Shown piece by piece: positions 32,814 through 43,835 of a stretch of 60,073 bases of DNA. The stretch's first letter is position 1, and each line of letters begins with the position of its first letter. A model generated the notes under the pieces. That model was not told where the DNA came from. It was given only the letters and a program-made list of their open reading frames with translations, and searched no databases. Source of the DNA: Fragilaria crotonensis (Eukaryota > Bacillariophyta > Fragilariophyceae > Fragilariales > Fragilariaceae); assembly GCA_022925895.1 (NCBI GenBank), contig JAKSYS010000371.1, positions 1 through 60,073 of the forward strand, read 5' to 3'. Both the position numbers and the translations under genes were made by a program.

Positions 32814-34150
32814 TTGGAAACCATCATGAGGACGTCAAAACAGGTCACTGTTATCTGTGACTCGGGGCACAGTAACAGCAGTTCCAACCTTGACGTCACA
32901 AAAAGCATGATGAGGAGTACGGTTGTGGAATGCAAATGTAGCAACGAGGAAACCATCATGAGGACGTCAAAACAGGTCACTGTTATCTGTGACTCGGGGC
33001 ACAGTAACAGCAGTTCCAACCTTGACGTCACAAAAAGCATGATGAGGAGTACGGTTGTACAGAATGATACCACAAGTGAGAACATTGGCAAGACTGGAAA
33101 ACGAGGTTTTCAACATGTATATAAATCAAGGAAAAGTCAAGCATCACGACGCAGGAAGCATACAAGAAGGCAATAGAAAATGGCAAGCCAAAGAGTGTTT
33201 ATGCAAAGAAGCAATTATTTGAAGAAGAAAAGGCTAGATAGTTTGATGCAAGTTTCGTCGTCCCATGAGCATTCACTGGGCAAAACACTGTTGCAGAACA
33301 GTTGTAAACCTTATTCTATAGTGGAGCCGATATGGAAAACTCAACGAGACTTCGCAAATGCATAGGTGATGCGCACATGCTGTTTGCAATCAATGATCTT
33401 AAAGTCATTGACACTATGTCTGGTGCCCGTTTGATTTTACCGAGTGGGGATAACGTATTCACTTTGATCCCACGTCCGTATGTTGTTGAAAAACTTACAA
33501 GGGTTAACCAAACCATCGAGGCACTTCATGCACTTGAGGATGCAGAATCCAAAGCAGAAGTGCGTGGAATTAAACGAGTACCTGTTGCGGAAGATAATGG
33601 CAAATACACCACTGTTGGGTTAAAGCCAAACCGTGGTTCAACTGGTATTATCGAGTCTTGGCCGAAAACATTAAGTGACTGGAGCAAGACACAAATCCGT
33701 GACTTAATGAAGAGGTGTCATGAAGTTGCAAAGGATTCATTCCAGGGAATGATCTTCGAGGACTCCGTAGTGCCCAATGGTTTGCCGATTGGCCAAGTAT
33801 GGTAGGTATGCCATCTGAACCAATTTGGGGTAGTCTTGCCTGTGGCAAAACTATTGTTTGAATTCGCATACCGATGAGGATTTTTCTATTCCTTGACAAC
33901 CATTATTTCGCAACATGGATTGCAACGGGTCGGTTTGATAAATACCGATTGGATGCCGACGTAACGAACTACTTTGCATTTGCAGAACAAGGGTGCCGTG
34001 GCACTGAGGCCGGGAGATATGTTACTTTTCAATCCATTGTATCAGCACTGTTTGACATCCCGCACATTGCAATATCAAGAGAAAGATGTGTTTTGTGTGT
34101 CGTTATACCTGAAGACAGCAGTTGTTGGAGGAAACAATAATACCAAATAG
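32814..34150 (+). pseudogene. 2OG-Fe(II) dioxygenase-like protein, frame broken (element cargo)
   Basis: This is a plus-strand coding-like region in several frames. Its start is tentative (METIMRTSKQVTVICDSGHS at 32814). The middle (33332-33805) is a clean 157-codon stretch ending EDSVVPNGLPIGQVW. Next, in shifted frames, come a segment NSHTDEDF with an HxD pair (His 33867, Asp 33873), then FFYSLTTIISQHG, and later ALRPGDMLLFNPLYQHCLTS with a distal His at 34046. It ends VFCVSLYLKTAVVGG. HxD...H in that order and spacing is the iron-binding facial triad of 2OG-Fe(II) oxygenases. The stop TAG (34148-34150) is supplied by the first AAATAGTC of array 3. The exact subfamily is not known; TET/JBP-type enzymes are known to travel with some eukaryotic transposons, but I cannot show this is one. 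Confidence 0.55.
32817..33059 (+). repeat. Tandem duplication, 132-bp period (44 codons)
   Basis: Two nearly identical copies (32817-32929 and 32949-33059) lie in frame in the 5' part of the dioxygenase-like gene. Each repeats TIMRTSKQVTVICDSGHSN and a TGACGTCA site (32891-32898 and 33023-33030). The near-identity means the duplication is recent. Confidence 0.88.
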
Positions 34151-35565
34151 TCGCCGTCGTACTGTACTGGTGATACTCGTACGTACGACTATTTGAAGAT
34201 CAATTCGATCACCAAATAGTCGCCATTGTACTGTACTGGTGGTTCACTGTGATGACTATTTGAAGATCGATTTCGATCACCAATAGTCACCGTCGTACTG
34301 TACTGGTGATACTGTACTGTGACGACTATTTGAAGATCGAATTTCGATCACCAAATAGTCACCGTCGTACTGTACTGGTGGTATCGTATTGTGATGACTA
34401 TTTGAAGATCAATTTCGATCACCAAATAGTCACCGTCGACTGTACTGGTGGTACTCACTGTGATGACTATTTGAAGATCGATTTGATCACCAAATAGTCA
34501 CCTTGTACTGTACTGGTGATACCAGTGACGACTATTTGAAGATCAATTTCGATCACCAAATAGTCACCGTCGTACTGTACTGGTAGTACTCGTACTGTGA
34601 TGACTATTTGAAGATCGAATTTCGATCACCAAATAGTCGCCATTGTACTGTACTGGTGGTACTCGTACTGTGACGACTATTTGAAGATCGAATTACGATC
34701 ACCAAATAGTCGCCATTGTACTGTACTGGTGATACTCGTACTGTGACGACTATTTGAAGATCAATTTGATCACCAAATAGTCGCCATTGTACTGTACTGG
34801 TGATACTCGTACTGTGACGACTATTTGAAGATCGAATTTCGATCACCAAATAGTCGCCATTGTACTGTACTGGTGATACGTGCTGTGACGACTATTTGAA
34901 GATCGATTTCGATCACCAAATAGTCACCGTCGTACTGTACTGGTGGTACTCGTACTGATGACTATTTGAAGATCAATTTCGATCACCAAATAGTCGCCAT
35001 TGTACTGTACTGGTGATACTCGTACTGTGACGACTATTTGAAGATCGAATTTCGATCACCAAATAGTCGCCATTGTACTGTACTGGTGATATCAGTGTGA
35101 CTATTTGAAGATCAATTTCGATCACCAAATAGTCGCCATTGTACTGTACTTGTGATACTCGTACTGTGATGACTATTTGAAGATCGAATTTCGATCACCA
35201 AATAGTCACCTTCGTACTGTACTTGTGATACTCGTACTGTGATGACTATTTGAAGATCGAATTTCGATCACCAAATAGTCACCTTCGTACTGTACTTGTG
35301 ATACTCGTACTGTGATGACTATTTGAAGATCGAATTTCGATCACCAAATAGTCCCCATCCTAGTCATGATGTCGAACAAGAACGAAAGTCTAAGTCGATC
35401 ACCAAATAGTCGCCATTGTACTGTACTGGTGATACTCGTACTGTGATGACTATTTGAAGATCGAATTTCGATCACCAAATAGTCACCTTCGTACTGTACT
35501 GGTGATACTCGTACTGTGATGACTATTTGAAGATCGAATTTCGATCACCAAATAGTCCCCATCCT
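34142..35565 (-). repeat. Palindromic tandem array 3 (about 19 units, inverted relative to arrays 1 and 2)
   Basis: The plus-strand unit is GATCACCAAATAGTC, a GCCATTGTACTGTACTGG-type spacer with GATACTCGTACTGTGAC, then GACTATTTGAAGATCGAATT. Read on the minus strand it has the same skeleton as arrays 1 and 2 (GATCTTCAAATAGTC ... GACTATTTGGTG) but a different spacer, so it is a separate subfamily. It fills the gap between the 3' ends of the convergent dioxygenase-like (+) and MULE (-) genes. Confidence 0.93.
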
Positions 35566-35600
35566 AGTCATGATGTCGAACAAGAACGAAAGTCTAAGTC
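35351..35600 (+). repeat. Duplicated edge of array 3
   Basis: About 46 bp beginning GTCCCCATCCTAGTCATG (35351-35396) recurs at 35555-35600, 204 bp on, separated by about two normal units. The non-satellite flank was duplicated with the units, as expected from unequal exchange at the array edge. Confidence 0.8.
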
Positions 35601-35631
35601 AACATTGTTATTAATTCTAAATGTACTACTT

Positions 35632-38600
35632 TTAAAAACTCCATGATGAGACATATGTTTTGCACACCTTGCCAACAGGACACCCCGAAACTAGGGACCC
35701 TTTGGGTGGTGGTTTCTCAGAAGCCATGTTGGCTTTCTCGGTGAAGATAATCTTGTCGAGTGCCTCCTCAACAAGAAGACCTCTCTCTTGTGGGCTTTTT
35801 GAGGCATCAACAAGACTAACTAGTTCCTTTGCTCTTGGCATAATGCTGTCGTACGCATTGTAACGTTCCAATTCGGATACGTCTTCATGGTGAAGAGCAC
35901 GTGATCCAAAATCAATGCAGTCAGTTTCTAAACTCGTAGATTCCATGAGGATGTCGTCATTGTCGTCAAGATGAGTATTCGTGTGCTCAGTTTCATGACC
36001 AGCGTCGATGAGTGGTTCCTCAGGCAAGTGGATCTCTTGCGACATTGATACGGGAACAGTATTTTTGGCATTCTTCAGGGCAATCTCAACCTCATCCCTG
36101 GTGTAGTTTACGACACTGTCCAGTTTTGAGGGTTTTTGGAAAAGGGAGTCAATGGTACTTTCAGTGGCATTTCTGAATTGCTCATTTGAATTCTTCCCAC
36201 ACTTGTAGACACGATGGAATGGAGAGAAAGTATGATCGTCATTCTTTGGAATAAAGTTTGGGCCTTTGCAATCATTCTCACGTATTGATTCCAGCTTCTG
36301 CTTTATCTCTTTCTCAGTTAGTGAGCAATCACTCTCCTTCTTCATTGAGAAATAAATATATGATTTCCACCAACGTACTGAAATGTCGTGGTGACTGATG
36401 TTTGATTGCTTGCATAATACTTCTTCACATGCATCATGTGTGGGCAGATGACACCATTGCATTCGTAGTAGTTGCAGTCACACATCAGACAAACCCTGTT
36501 GTCAAAGTCTTGTGAGGTGACAGTGTACACTCTGTGGAAGCATGGAATCAAAGAATGGACATCACGGTCAACTGACCGAACAACAAGCCATTTGAAAGGG
36601 CTTGCTCTCCAAGAAGCATAGCTCGCATTGATCAAGAGCGAATTTCAACATGAACTCTGCAGGAAGGGTGACATCATTGACGGTGGGAGAGTTACTCCAG
36701 GTTGCTCTTCCAAACAGGGCACTAGCCATATATCGTTGGTATAGGTCAAATTTGTTGGAATCGGTGTCAACTTGAATTTTGACAGATTTGTCAACACCGT
36801 GCTGTGGAAGCACACAGGAAGGACCAGCTTTGATAGCATTATTTGTACCTTCGTGCCCAGAATTTGTGTTGGTCTCGGTGTCTCACCCCTTCCTCAGATA
36901 AAAGCAATAACTCTGCTCTTGTGGAATTATGTAATTGCGGATAAAGTGCAATATCTTTTCTCCACCGTCCTCCCCAAAAATTGCCTTAATAGTGTCTGAT
37001 TTCAAGTACATATGTAAAAGGGCGTAACTTCTTTGATGTTGACGATTCTTTTAGAAAAATGGTATCACAGATAACACACAGAATAAACATGTAGGTGTAC
37101 TCACATTTCGTACTCGTCTTGGAAAAGTATCCCTCGGCGCATCCAGCTGTAGATCCAGGTTTTTATTACTCTTACCTGCCTCTTGGCGGCATCATCCTTG
37201 CCTCTCCGATAACCCAAGCCTTTACAATTTCGTCGCCAGCCTTGATCAACAAGGTGCCACCCACATCGAGTACGTACTGCATTGACAAAATGTGTGGAGA
37301 TGGCATAGTCAACTTGTGTCATTTCTTGGGAATCACCGTCAGTCATGATAAGTTTCACAGCATGTAGTGATTGTGCACCAAGAAGAACAGGAATGGCTTC
37401 TTGGAATAGCCAACGGAAGAACCAAGATCGTTCATTCGGGGCAATGCACCTAACAACCACAGTCACCTTTCCATTTGAATCTTTCACAGAGAGTGTCAGC
37501 AATGGTCTGCTTTCATTGTTCGTCTCATGAGTGCCGTCAACGCATACAACTTCAGGAAAAGCGTGGAACAGGCGCCTGCCTTCTGGTAAAACCCAACAAC
37601 AGGCAATGAGTATATCCTGGTCTTCCCTTGCACCAACCGCAAGTCTGCTTTCCAAAGCATATTTCTTAAAAGTGGATGTCTCTGCCACCTCCAGAGGTAC
37701 TGGCTTCTCGTGAATAGGTGAAGTGTCATCAGTGTCATCATCAGTTGGGATAACAGAAAGGCTGGTTAGTTCACCTGATAAATCATGAGGAATGGCTTCA
37801 GTACGTGCAGCCTTTACACTGTTACCACGTAGTTCTTTTGATTTGCCATGATGATACAGACAGACATACGAGGCACCACTTTTTTTGTAAGTAACTCAAC
37901 ATATTCTCACAGGGTGAAGACTCCGATGCTGTTGTGGTAGCATGAACATTTGGGGGAAGCCATGAAGTCTTTTGCCATTTTTGTAAATCCTTGCACATAT
38001 GCCATCTGACCACGAGTAAAAATCTGACCCGTACGGGTTTTAGTAAACAGAGCCGCTTGGGCAGGCTGGATGTTGGCAACACTCATTGCAGCAACAGTTT
38101 CCAGGGTTGTAATGTCAAGAAAGCGTTTACGATTCCTTATTTCATTGGAAAGAAGAGGAGGATGGCCAGTGTGCTGATTGTTTCCAATTCCGCAAACAAG
38201 GAAAAAGCTATTATGGTCAATTCGGAGTGTGAATTTGACACGACAAGTGCAGGAGTTACCACGTAGAGTTGAATTGCGACGTTTCAATCCGATGCCAGAA
38301 CTCTTGCACCCACGGGCATTCTTCTTATCACCAGTGTAGGTGGTAACACGATAAGAATCGGTTCCAGTACTTTGGTTCGGTGTGCAGGACATTCCTCCTT
38401 CTTCTGATGAATACTGGCGGAAATTACTGCATTTCAATACGCGTTGGTCAGTCAGTAGTACATCTGTGACATTGGTTGGGGAACGCAAACCATAACCATT
38501 GGAAACAAGGGCACAATTCCCAACAGATTTGGCAGCTTGGAGTAAGTCAGTGATAAGACTATGGCCTCCTGAATCCTTTCGAAATCCACCATTGATGGGA

Positions 38601-38803
38601 TAAAGAGATGGACTGAACCGAATAATATGCTTGGAACCCTTGTACATGGAGGTAGTGTACTGAAAGAGGTCGTACTCCTTTTCCAATGATGCATTGAAAT
38701 CATCGGTTGCATGACAAAAATGACCTTTGAAAGGCAAAGAAGCAGTCCATGACATAGCCTTGAGAGCAGATAGAGTCTGGTCCACAGCATGGGGATCCTG
38801 CAT
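35632..38803 (-). CDS. MULE-type transposase with SWIM zinc finger (interrupted)
   Basis: This is a minus-strand gene of roughly 1,000 residues in several frames or exons. The N-terminal part (38803-37907) is Ser/Thr-rich with a Cys/His-containing DNA-binding-like region (GNSCTCRVKFTLRI, CGIGNNQHTGHPP), as in WRKY/FAR1-type MULE N-termini. The DDE core (37688-37101) has PEVVCVDGTHE, then RCIAPNERSWFFRWLF, KLIMTDGDSQEM and CGWHLVDQGW, typical of Mutator transposases. A GHEGTNNAIK-type segment follows near 36850. The SWIM finger is near 36540-36497 (CDCNYYECNGVICPHMMHV), then HHDISVRWWKSYIYFS and an acidic tail ending at 35632. An intron may start with GTGAGT near 37100. Other frame changes are unexplained. 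The transposase would mobilise the element that contains it. Confidence 0.75.
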
Positions 38804-38806
38804 CAA

Positions 38807-39270
38807 TGGTACTTCTTGTTGTGGATGATCCTAAAGAGACCGAAACATGGGGTTGGCAACAAATTAATCGGTAGGTGGTTGCTATAGTAATGCAAGCAAA
38901 ATGACAACAGATAGAGAGCAAACAAGAGCGAAAACAGAACAAGGGCAACAAGAGAAACAAAAGCAGCAAGGAGAGCAAGAACAACAAGAGAAACAATAAT
39001 GACAGGGAGACAAAGTGCCATACCATCGTGGTCGTAAAATATCAAAATGATGAGTTTTGTGCGAGTAAACTCAAATCCACTACTGGTACCATGTTTTATA
39101 CACATCTAGACACGATCATTTTTATTTCTATTCAAACAAATGTGGAGCAGATTTATGTTCCTTATCTAGAACGTAGTTTTGCACAAGAGTTGGTTTGAAA
39201 AGAGGGCGGTGATAAAGTCAAAGAGAAAGATTCCGTGCAAGTTAAATTCCACAACTAAAGTGCTAAAAAA
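38807..39270. other. Non-coding right end of element
   Basis: 5' region of the transposase gene with a purine-rich AGCAACAAGAG-like stretch (38930-39000). No gene is supported. The inner part of the terminal repeat lies at about 39215-39237. Confidence 0.45.
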
Positions 39271-39302
39271 TGCTGACGTCAAATTGGTGAAACCTAATCG
39301 GA
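39271..39302 (-). repeat. Right terminal inverted repeat of composite element
   Basis: It is a perfect inverted match to 26823-26854, with TGACGTCA at 39274-39281. Confidence 0.85.
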
Positions 39303-39304
39303 CC

Positions 39305-41249
39305 CGCCGAGTGGTGAGTTGGAAGATTTAACCTATACTACTTTCTATATTTATTGAATATATCGGACATCGGGCACGATAAGTTCTCGGCATATAAGTC
39401 ATAAAGGCACATTATTTATGGATCGGAGCTTTAAGTACAAAGTCATATAAGCACATTCTTGAAGGATCCGGGTTTTAAGTACACCTGCTTAAGCCCCATC
39501 CATGTTGTAAGTAAAAATTAACTCTGACGTGTTGTAAAGAATCCTCGTAATTAAATGAATCGACGACCACGTTTGCAGCGATGTCCATGCTATGTGCAAA
39601 GAGCATATCGGTTTCATTCAGAGAAGTCATCTCGATTGGGGGTCATTTCCCATTTGTTTCCATCTACAATTTTCAAAATCTCCCCAGAAGGAGGTTTTTT
39701 TTTGTAACCTGCTGCGCGGTTGGCGGACTGGAGTCGATTTTACGTACACAGAAAACCCACAATTTTAGAATAACTCTTGTTTGTTTGCTTTACCGAGAGT
39801 GACTTCCGGTTGTTCATTTTTTGTGCAATTGGACTCACAATTATTGTTGTAATTGTGGCACAACCTTTACCGAAGCCTGTCATCATGGAGGAGGAAGACA
39901 ATGCTATCAATTTTCAAACCAAAGCCCTGTTGTCAGTATTCCATTCTTGCCGTAAATAGAATGCTACATGATTTGGAGTTGTTGTTCCCCAGCTCCAGCA
40001 GTACTAACCCAATGTTCTCATCAGCAATTCCATTCTTTGTCTTCAATTATGCTTCTCCACAAGGCAGACTGATGTGCATGTAACAACTGCAAGCGCATTC
40101 CTAACAATAGATAACAATGCCCAGCATAGCTAGTGACAAGTCTTCTTGACATTTGTGAAGATGGAAGTCTTGATCTTCTTTCCAATATGAATTGGAATCC
40201 AGTCCCACACTAAACAGCAAGCAAGAACCCCCCTTAACAGGCAGGAACTAGTGGAACTCGCCAGCAACAAGCCCATTAGTTGTGTTGGTAGGAGTGCCAT
40301 CATCTGTTTCTGCAGTGACTGTTGCAGCAGAAAGCAAATACATTCATTTTGATGATGACGAGCTAGCTATGATCTTCTTCTATATATGTTCAGCAGGCAA
40401 CAACAACAAGCCAAATGCGGTGGTGCCCGGCAGCTGGTGAATGAATGTCACCAAAACCTCAGCAAATAGCACAACAGCCAACACATCCACCGTAACGTTT
40501 GAGACAAACATCAGCATGCAATGAAGGCACTGACAAAATGCTTGATGAATGAACAGTACCTGTCAGTGAGAATGAGTAGTCAGCTCCTTGACGAATGTGC
40601 GAGAACAGTCCAAGAAGGACAAAAGCTAGATCCAAGCAGAATCATGATTGCTTGAAAAAATATAAAGCCAGGTTTGATGTACTTCCCTCAGTAAGCAGTG
40701 ATTAGTTATGTTAACAGTAGCTAACCAGATTCATAGGTCCGGAATTTCGGCCTTCAGGTCATCAAATGGTTTTTCTGGTATCAAGGATTACAAAGCAAAA
40801 AACATGCCTTCTTTCATGATTCCCTTCTTCTTGGCACCACTTCCATAATCTGCTGGACTGCTCAATTGACGCGAACATTCAGCTTCCCCTAAATGATGAC
40901 GATACATCAGACTGCGTTAGGGTCTGCACTACTCCCATATGGAATGTATCAATTCCATGTGTTCGACTTTGTTCACCCGTTTGTAGGCCGTCATTCCACC
41001 GCCACCATGTCGTGACCACCAACGTTGGTAATTGGTACTACCAGGTACCAGGTACCAGGTACTGTACGTACTATGAGTACTGTAGTGCAAGTGTTACCTT
41101 ACGATACTGTGTACTGTAGTATTGCGCATACGATGCGCATCTATCCACTATGGCTGGATTCACGAAGAGGATTCGCGAGGTAGAGCTCTACGTACTAGTA
41201 CCACTATTTTTTTAGCGCTCGCATATTGAAAATTGATTTACACGCCAAA
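39305..41249. other. Gene-poor region
   Basis: No convincing gene. Short frames at 39581-40083 (+) are hydrophobic, low in protein character and unsupported. A paired motif (AAGTCATATAAGCACATT / AAGTCATAAAGGCACATT, 39395-39455) repeats locally. GTAC/GGTACC palindromes cluster at 41030-41115. Confidence 0.45.
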
Positions 41250-41547
41250 TCACTTGCTTTTCATTCCATTGACCATGGCAGTGAATATCTCAACCAATTC
41301 TTGATATTCCGTGGAGCTTCTTGAAGCTACATCATCTCCTTGCTCTTCATGAGTGAAAGCACATTGAAGCTCCACAGAAAACGCAGTTTTGATAAATTCA
41401 CGACCATTCCAATTTCTACTGATCACGCGCCAGGAGATGGCAGTAAAGGGGAGCACCTTCTTCTCTTGTGATTCCAGAAACGTTGTCTGATGAAGAGAAC
41501 AGTTACCAGCATGTTGCCCAATTGAGTGTTGGTGTCAGTCATACCAA
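41250..41547 (-). pseudogene. Short coding-like fragment, unknown
   Basis: A frame ending at 41250 reads WRVISRNWNGREFIKTAFSV and EYQELVEIFTAMVNGMKSK, which has protein-like composition. A possible ATG at 41544-41546 (MTDTNTQLGNML) is one base out of frame. The product would be about 95 aa. No family was recognised; it could be a gene remnant or a small gene with a consensus error. Confidence 0.25.
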
Positions 41548-43010
41548 ATGTCACGAACCATGATGACGATGACAGTGGATCTTGGGATGGATCCAGATTC
41601 GAACCCTTAGAGCATCCCCACCCGAGGCGAACACGTGGTGAACTCCGTTTGGAACATTCTTGGAAGCATTTTCACCATTCCTACTTTTTCCTTTCAAAAT
41701 AAGGACGGAAGAGGCTCACAGAATGTCACTCCTCGGAACTTTTGCTCCCCAGACGTTGGATCAATTTGTTGGCTGTCGATGTGTCGACCGATGGCTTGCT
41801 CTCACGACGTGACATGTGAAGTGCCATGAGTTGGGCATGCATTGCCTGGATACAGATGAAGGTCATAGCAGACTAACAGGGAAGATGAATTTGATACTGT
41901 CACCGATGAAGCCTCTGTTGTTGGTGTGCTCCTTGATGGTGCTAGCAAGCAGCTCCAAACGTTTTGGCTACTAGAGCCCAATCCTGGTTCCATCGCTGGA
42001 TCAATGCATCACGGCATCTCGTGATCTGTTGTCACTGCTAAGAGATAAGGAATCACCCATCATCATCCTGCAGGACTCGAGTCATGGACACCGCACGTGT
42101 GAGGAACTTCTTGACGCTGGGAGCCCTTCACTTGCATTTGTCACCCGACACGGCGGTGGTGCGCAAGTTTCGAGATTTTGCTGTAAAACCTATCCAGAAG
42201 TTGCCAATTCTCTGCCCATTCAAGTTCATGAATCGGGAGAGACAGAATTGGCTGATATATGTCAATATCAATTTGAATAACCGGACTTCTTGGCCAGTAT
42301 TCGATTTGTCAGGATATGTCAATGACCAGCCAAGATATCTCATACAAGATTGGCATGAACTACACAATCCTGCTGCCCAATACAAACCTAATTGTCAACA
42401 ACTTCAAATTGATTGGTGTTGATTGAAAGATCAAATGCTACTTTCTGAGTGGCTGCCTCACCCTGCCAAGAAATTTGAACGAATATGCTACTATGGCACA
42501 TCTCGGATGTATTTTGTTGGGTGCGGCCTGCAATCATGTTGCGTACAATCATAATGCTGCTTTCTTTAAAGCAGACCTCACTATATTTATCCAACAAGCC
42601 GGGCAATCAAGAGCATGGCGGATGAGATGGAATCACTTTGATTTCAGCATACCCTTTCTTGGTGTTCGACTGTGGGCTCATTCCTCCTGGTCATGACTCA
42701 TGACTGCTCACCATCTTGTTGCCATTACCTTGCTTTGTTGGTGCAGATCTCGTCACGCTGGCGCTCACGTCGCGGGTTCTGAAACTCTCGAACATTATAT
42801 TGTACATCGACTAGACTAGCTACTTCTTCATTGCCACAGTTGGGGTCTATTTCGGCTAGATGAACAAAAGCTGCACTGACAACCCGATTAGAATCACCAA
42901 TTCAGTAGCTGTACCGTAACCTTGGTATACTTTTGACGTCGGAAATAAAAAAATTAATACTAGGCCTACGTAGAGCTACCTCGTGTACCCAAAATATGCA
43001 TCCAGCCATA
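41548..43010. other. Gene-poor region
   Basis: Overlapping short frames on both strands (41635-42700) have no recognisable motif. They may be remnants of one decayed gene, but I cannot choose a strand. Nothing else is supported. Confidence 0.35.
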
Positions 43011-43833
43011 CAGAACATTCGGCCTCTGGAGCAGTGGACAAGTGAACACGGATTGACGTTTTCCACCGTTTTTTACTATCGGCGTTTTTGGGAGTATATA
43101 AGTCACTCTTTATTTCAGAGTCTTTAACGGCTTTTTTGGATGGTTTTTACTCAATAACTTCACCAATTCCTGAAACGACGATGAGATCGTGCAACTTTGA
43201 GTTCCTTGTATATGTAGGTCTCATGGGTTGCACGTTCGCATCGAACTTCCGATTTTCAAGATTGTCAACTTTGAGCATGATCATCGACTTCCACGTGGCA
43301 TGGAAAATATGCGTGTACTGATTCCACCGTAGATTTCTACAGAAGAAAATCTGATCTTCAAAACTCGCGTTCAGGCACGTTGTGAAACACCGTGTTGTGA
43401 ACACACAATGTTGCTTTGAACCGACAAGAATCTCATTGTCATGCGTCCAAAACACAATTTACACGGATAATCATCAATCAAATAACTTGTATAATGTTAC
43501 ACTTGATAATATTATAGTCAACGTTTTTCTTGTTGTTGCTTGAAGAAAGATTGTGGAGGGCATTTTAGGGATGAGGACATGGTGACACACAACATCTCTC
43601 GCGACGTCAACACGAAGCATAAATACTGGGATACTCCAGTACAAGTAAATTCACGAAAGAGGAGCAAGAAAAAAATTTAACGTCTGATCTAAAAAAATCA
43701 ATGCTGTCTTCGTCATTATATAAATACATATTGTGAAAGGCGTTGATTGAAAGTTAAACAAGGGACATTTTTTATATAAAGTTGCGGCACATAACCAGTC
43801 ACTTGTCCACCTCTCCAGAGGCCGAATGTTCTG
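43011..43833. mobile_element. MITE-like element with TA target duplication, 823 bp
   Basis: Terminal inverted repeats of about 38 bp begin CAGAACATTCGGCCTCTGGA (left, 43011) and end with the inverse at 43833. They are interrupted only by a mismatched trinucleotide before GTGGACAAGTGA. Both ends are flanked by TA (43009-43010 and 43834-43835), the target-site duplication of Tc1/mariner-type elements. The interior carries no gene, so it would need a transposase in trans. Its ends differ from those of the neighbouring transposase-bearing element. Confidence 0.8.
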
Positions 43834-43835
43834 TA

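Larger units (their letters stand above)
26821..39304. mobile_element. Composite MULE-type transposon, about 12.5 kb, with cargo and palindromic arrays
   Basis: It is bounded by a perfect 32-bp inverted repeat (left 26823-26854, right 39271-39302; starts TCCGATTAGGTTTCACC). Weaker inward similarity follows: CGGAATCTTT plus a TTGACTT block at about 26938-26957 and 39215-39237. Contents, left to right: array 1 (27188-27919); a GNAT/Ulp1-like/Cys-rich gene (-); array 2 (31674-32658); a dioxygenase-like gene (+); array 3 (34142-35565); and a MULE transposase (-). Mutator-like elements classically have long terminal inverted repeats and often carry captured genes. I see no matching 8-11 bp target duplication outside the repeats, so this may be a nested or rearranged pair of elements rather than one unit. 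Confidence 0.7.

Noticed and set aside
27188-35565. CRISPR array
   Set aside because: The regular 72-bp units resemble repeats and spacers, but the spacers are the same within an array, the repeats vary, and the context is a eukaryotic nuclear transposon without cas genes.
42029-42606. Short frames on both strands
   Set aside because: Overlapping frames of 70-110 codons with no motif. I could not choose a strand or link them to a family.
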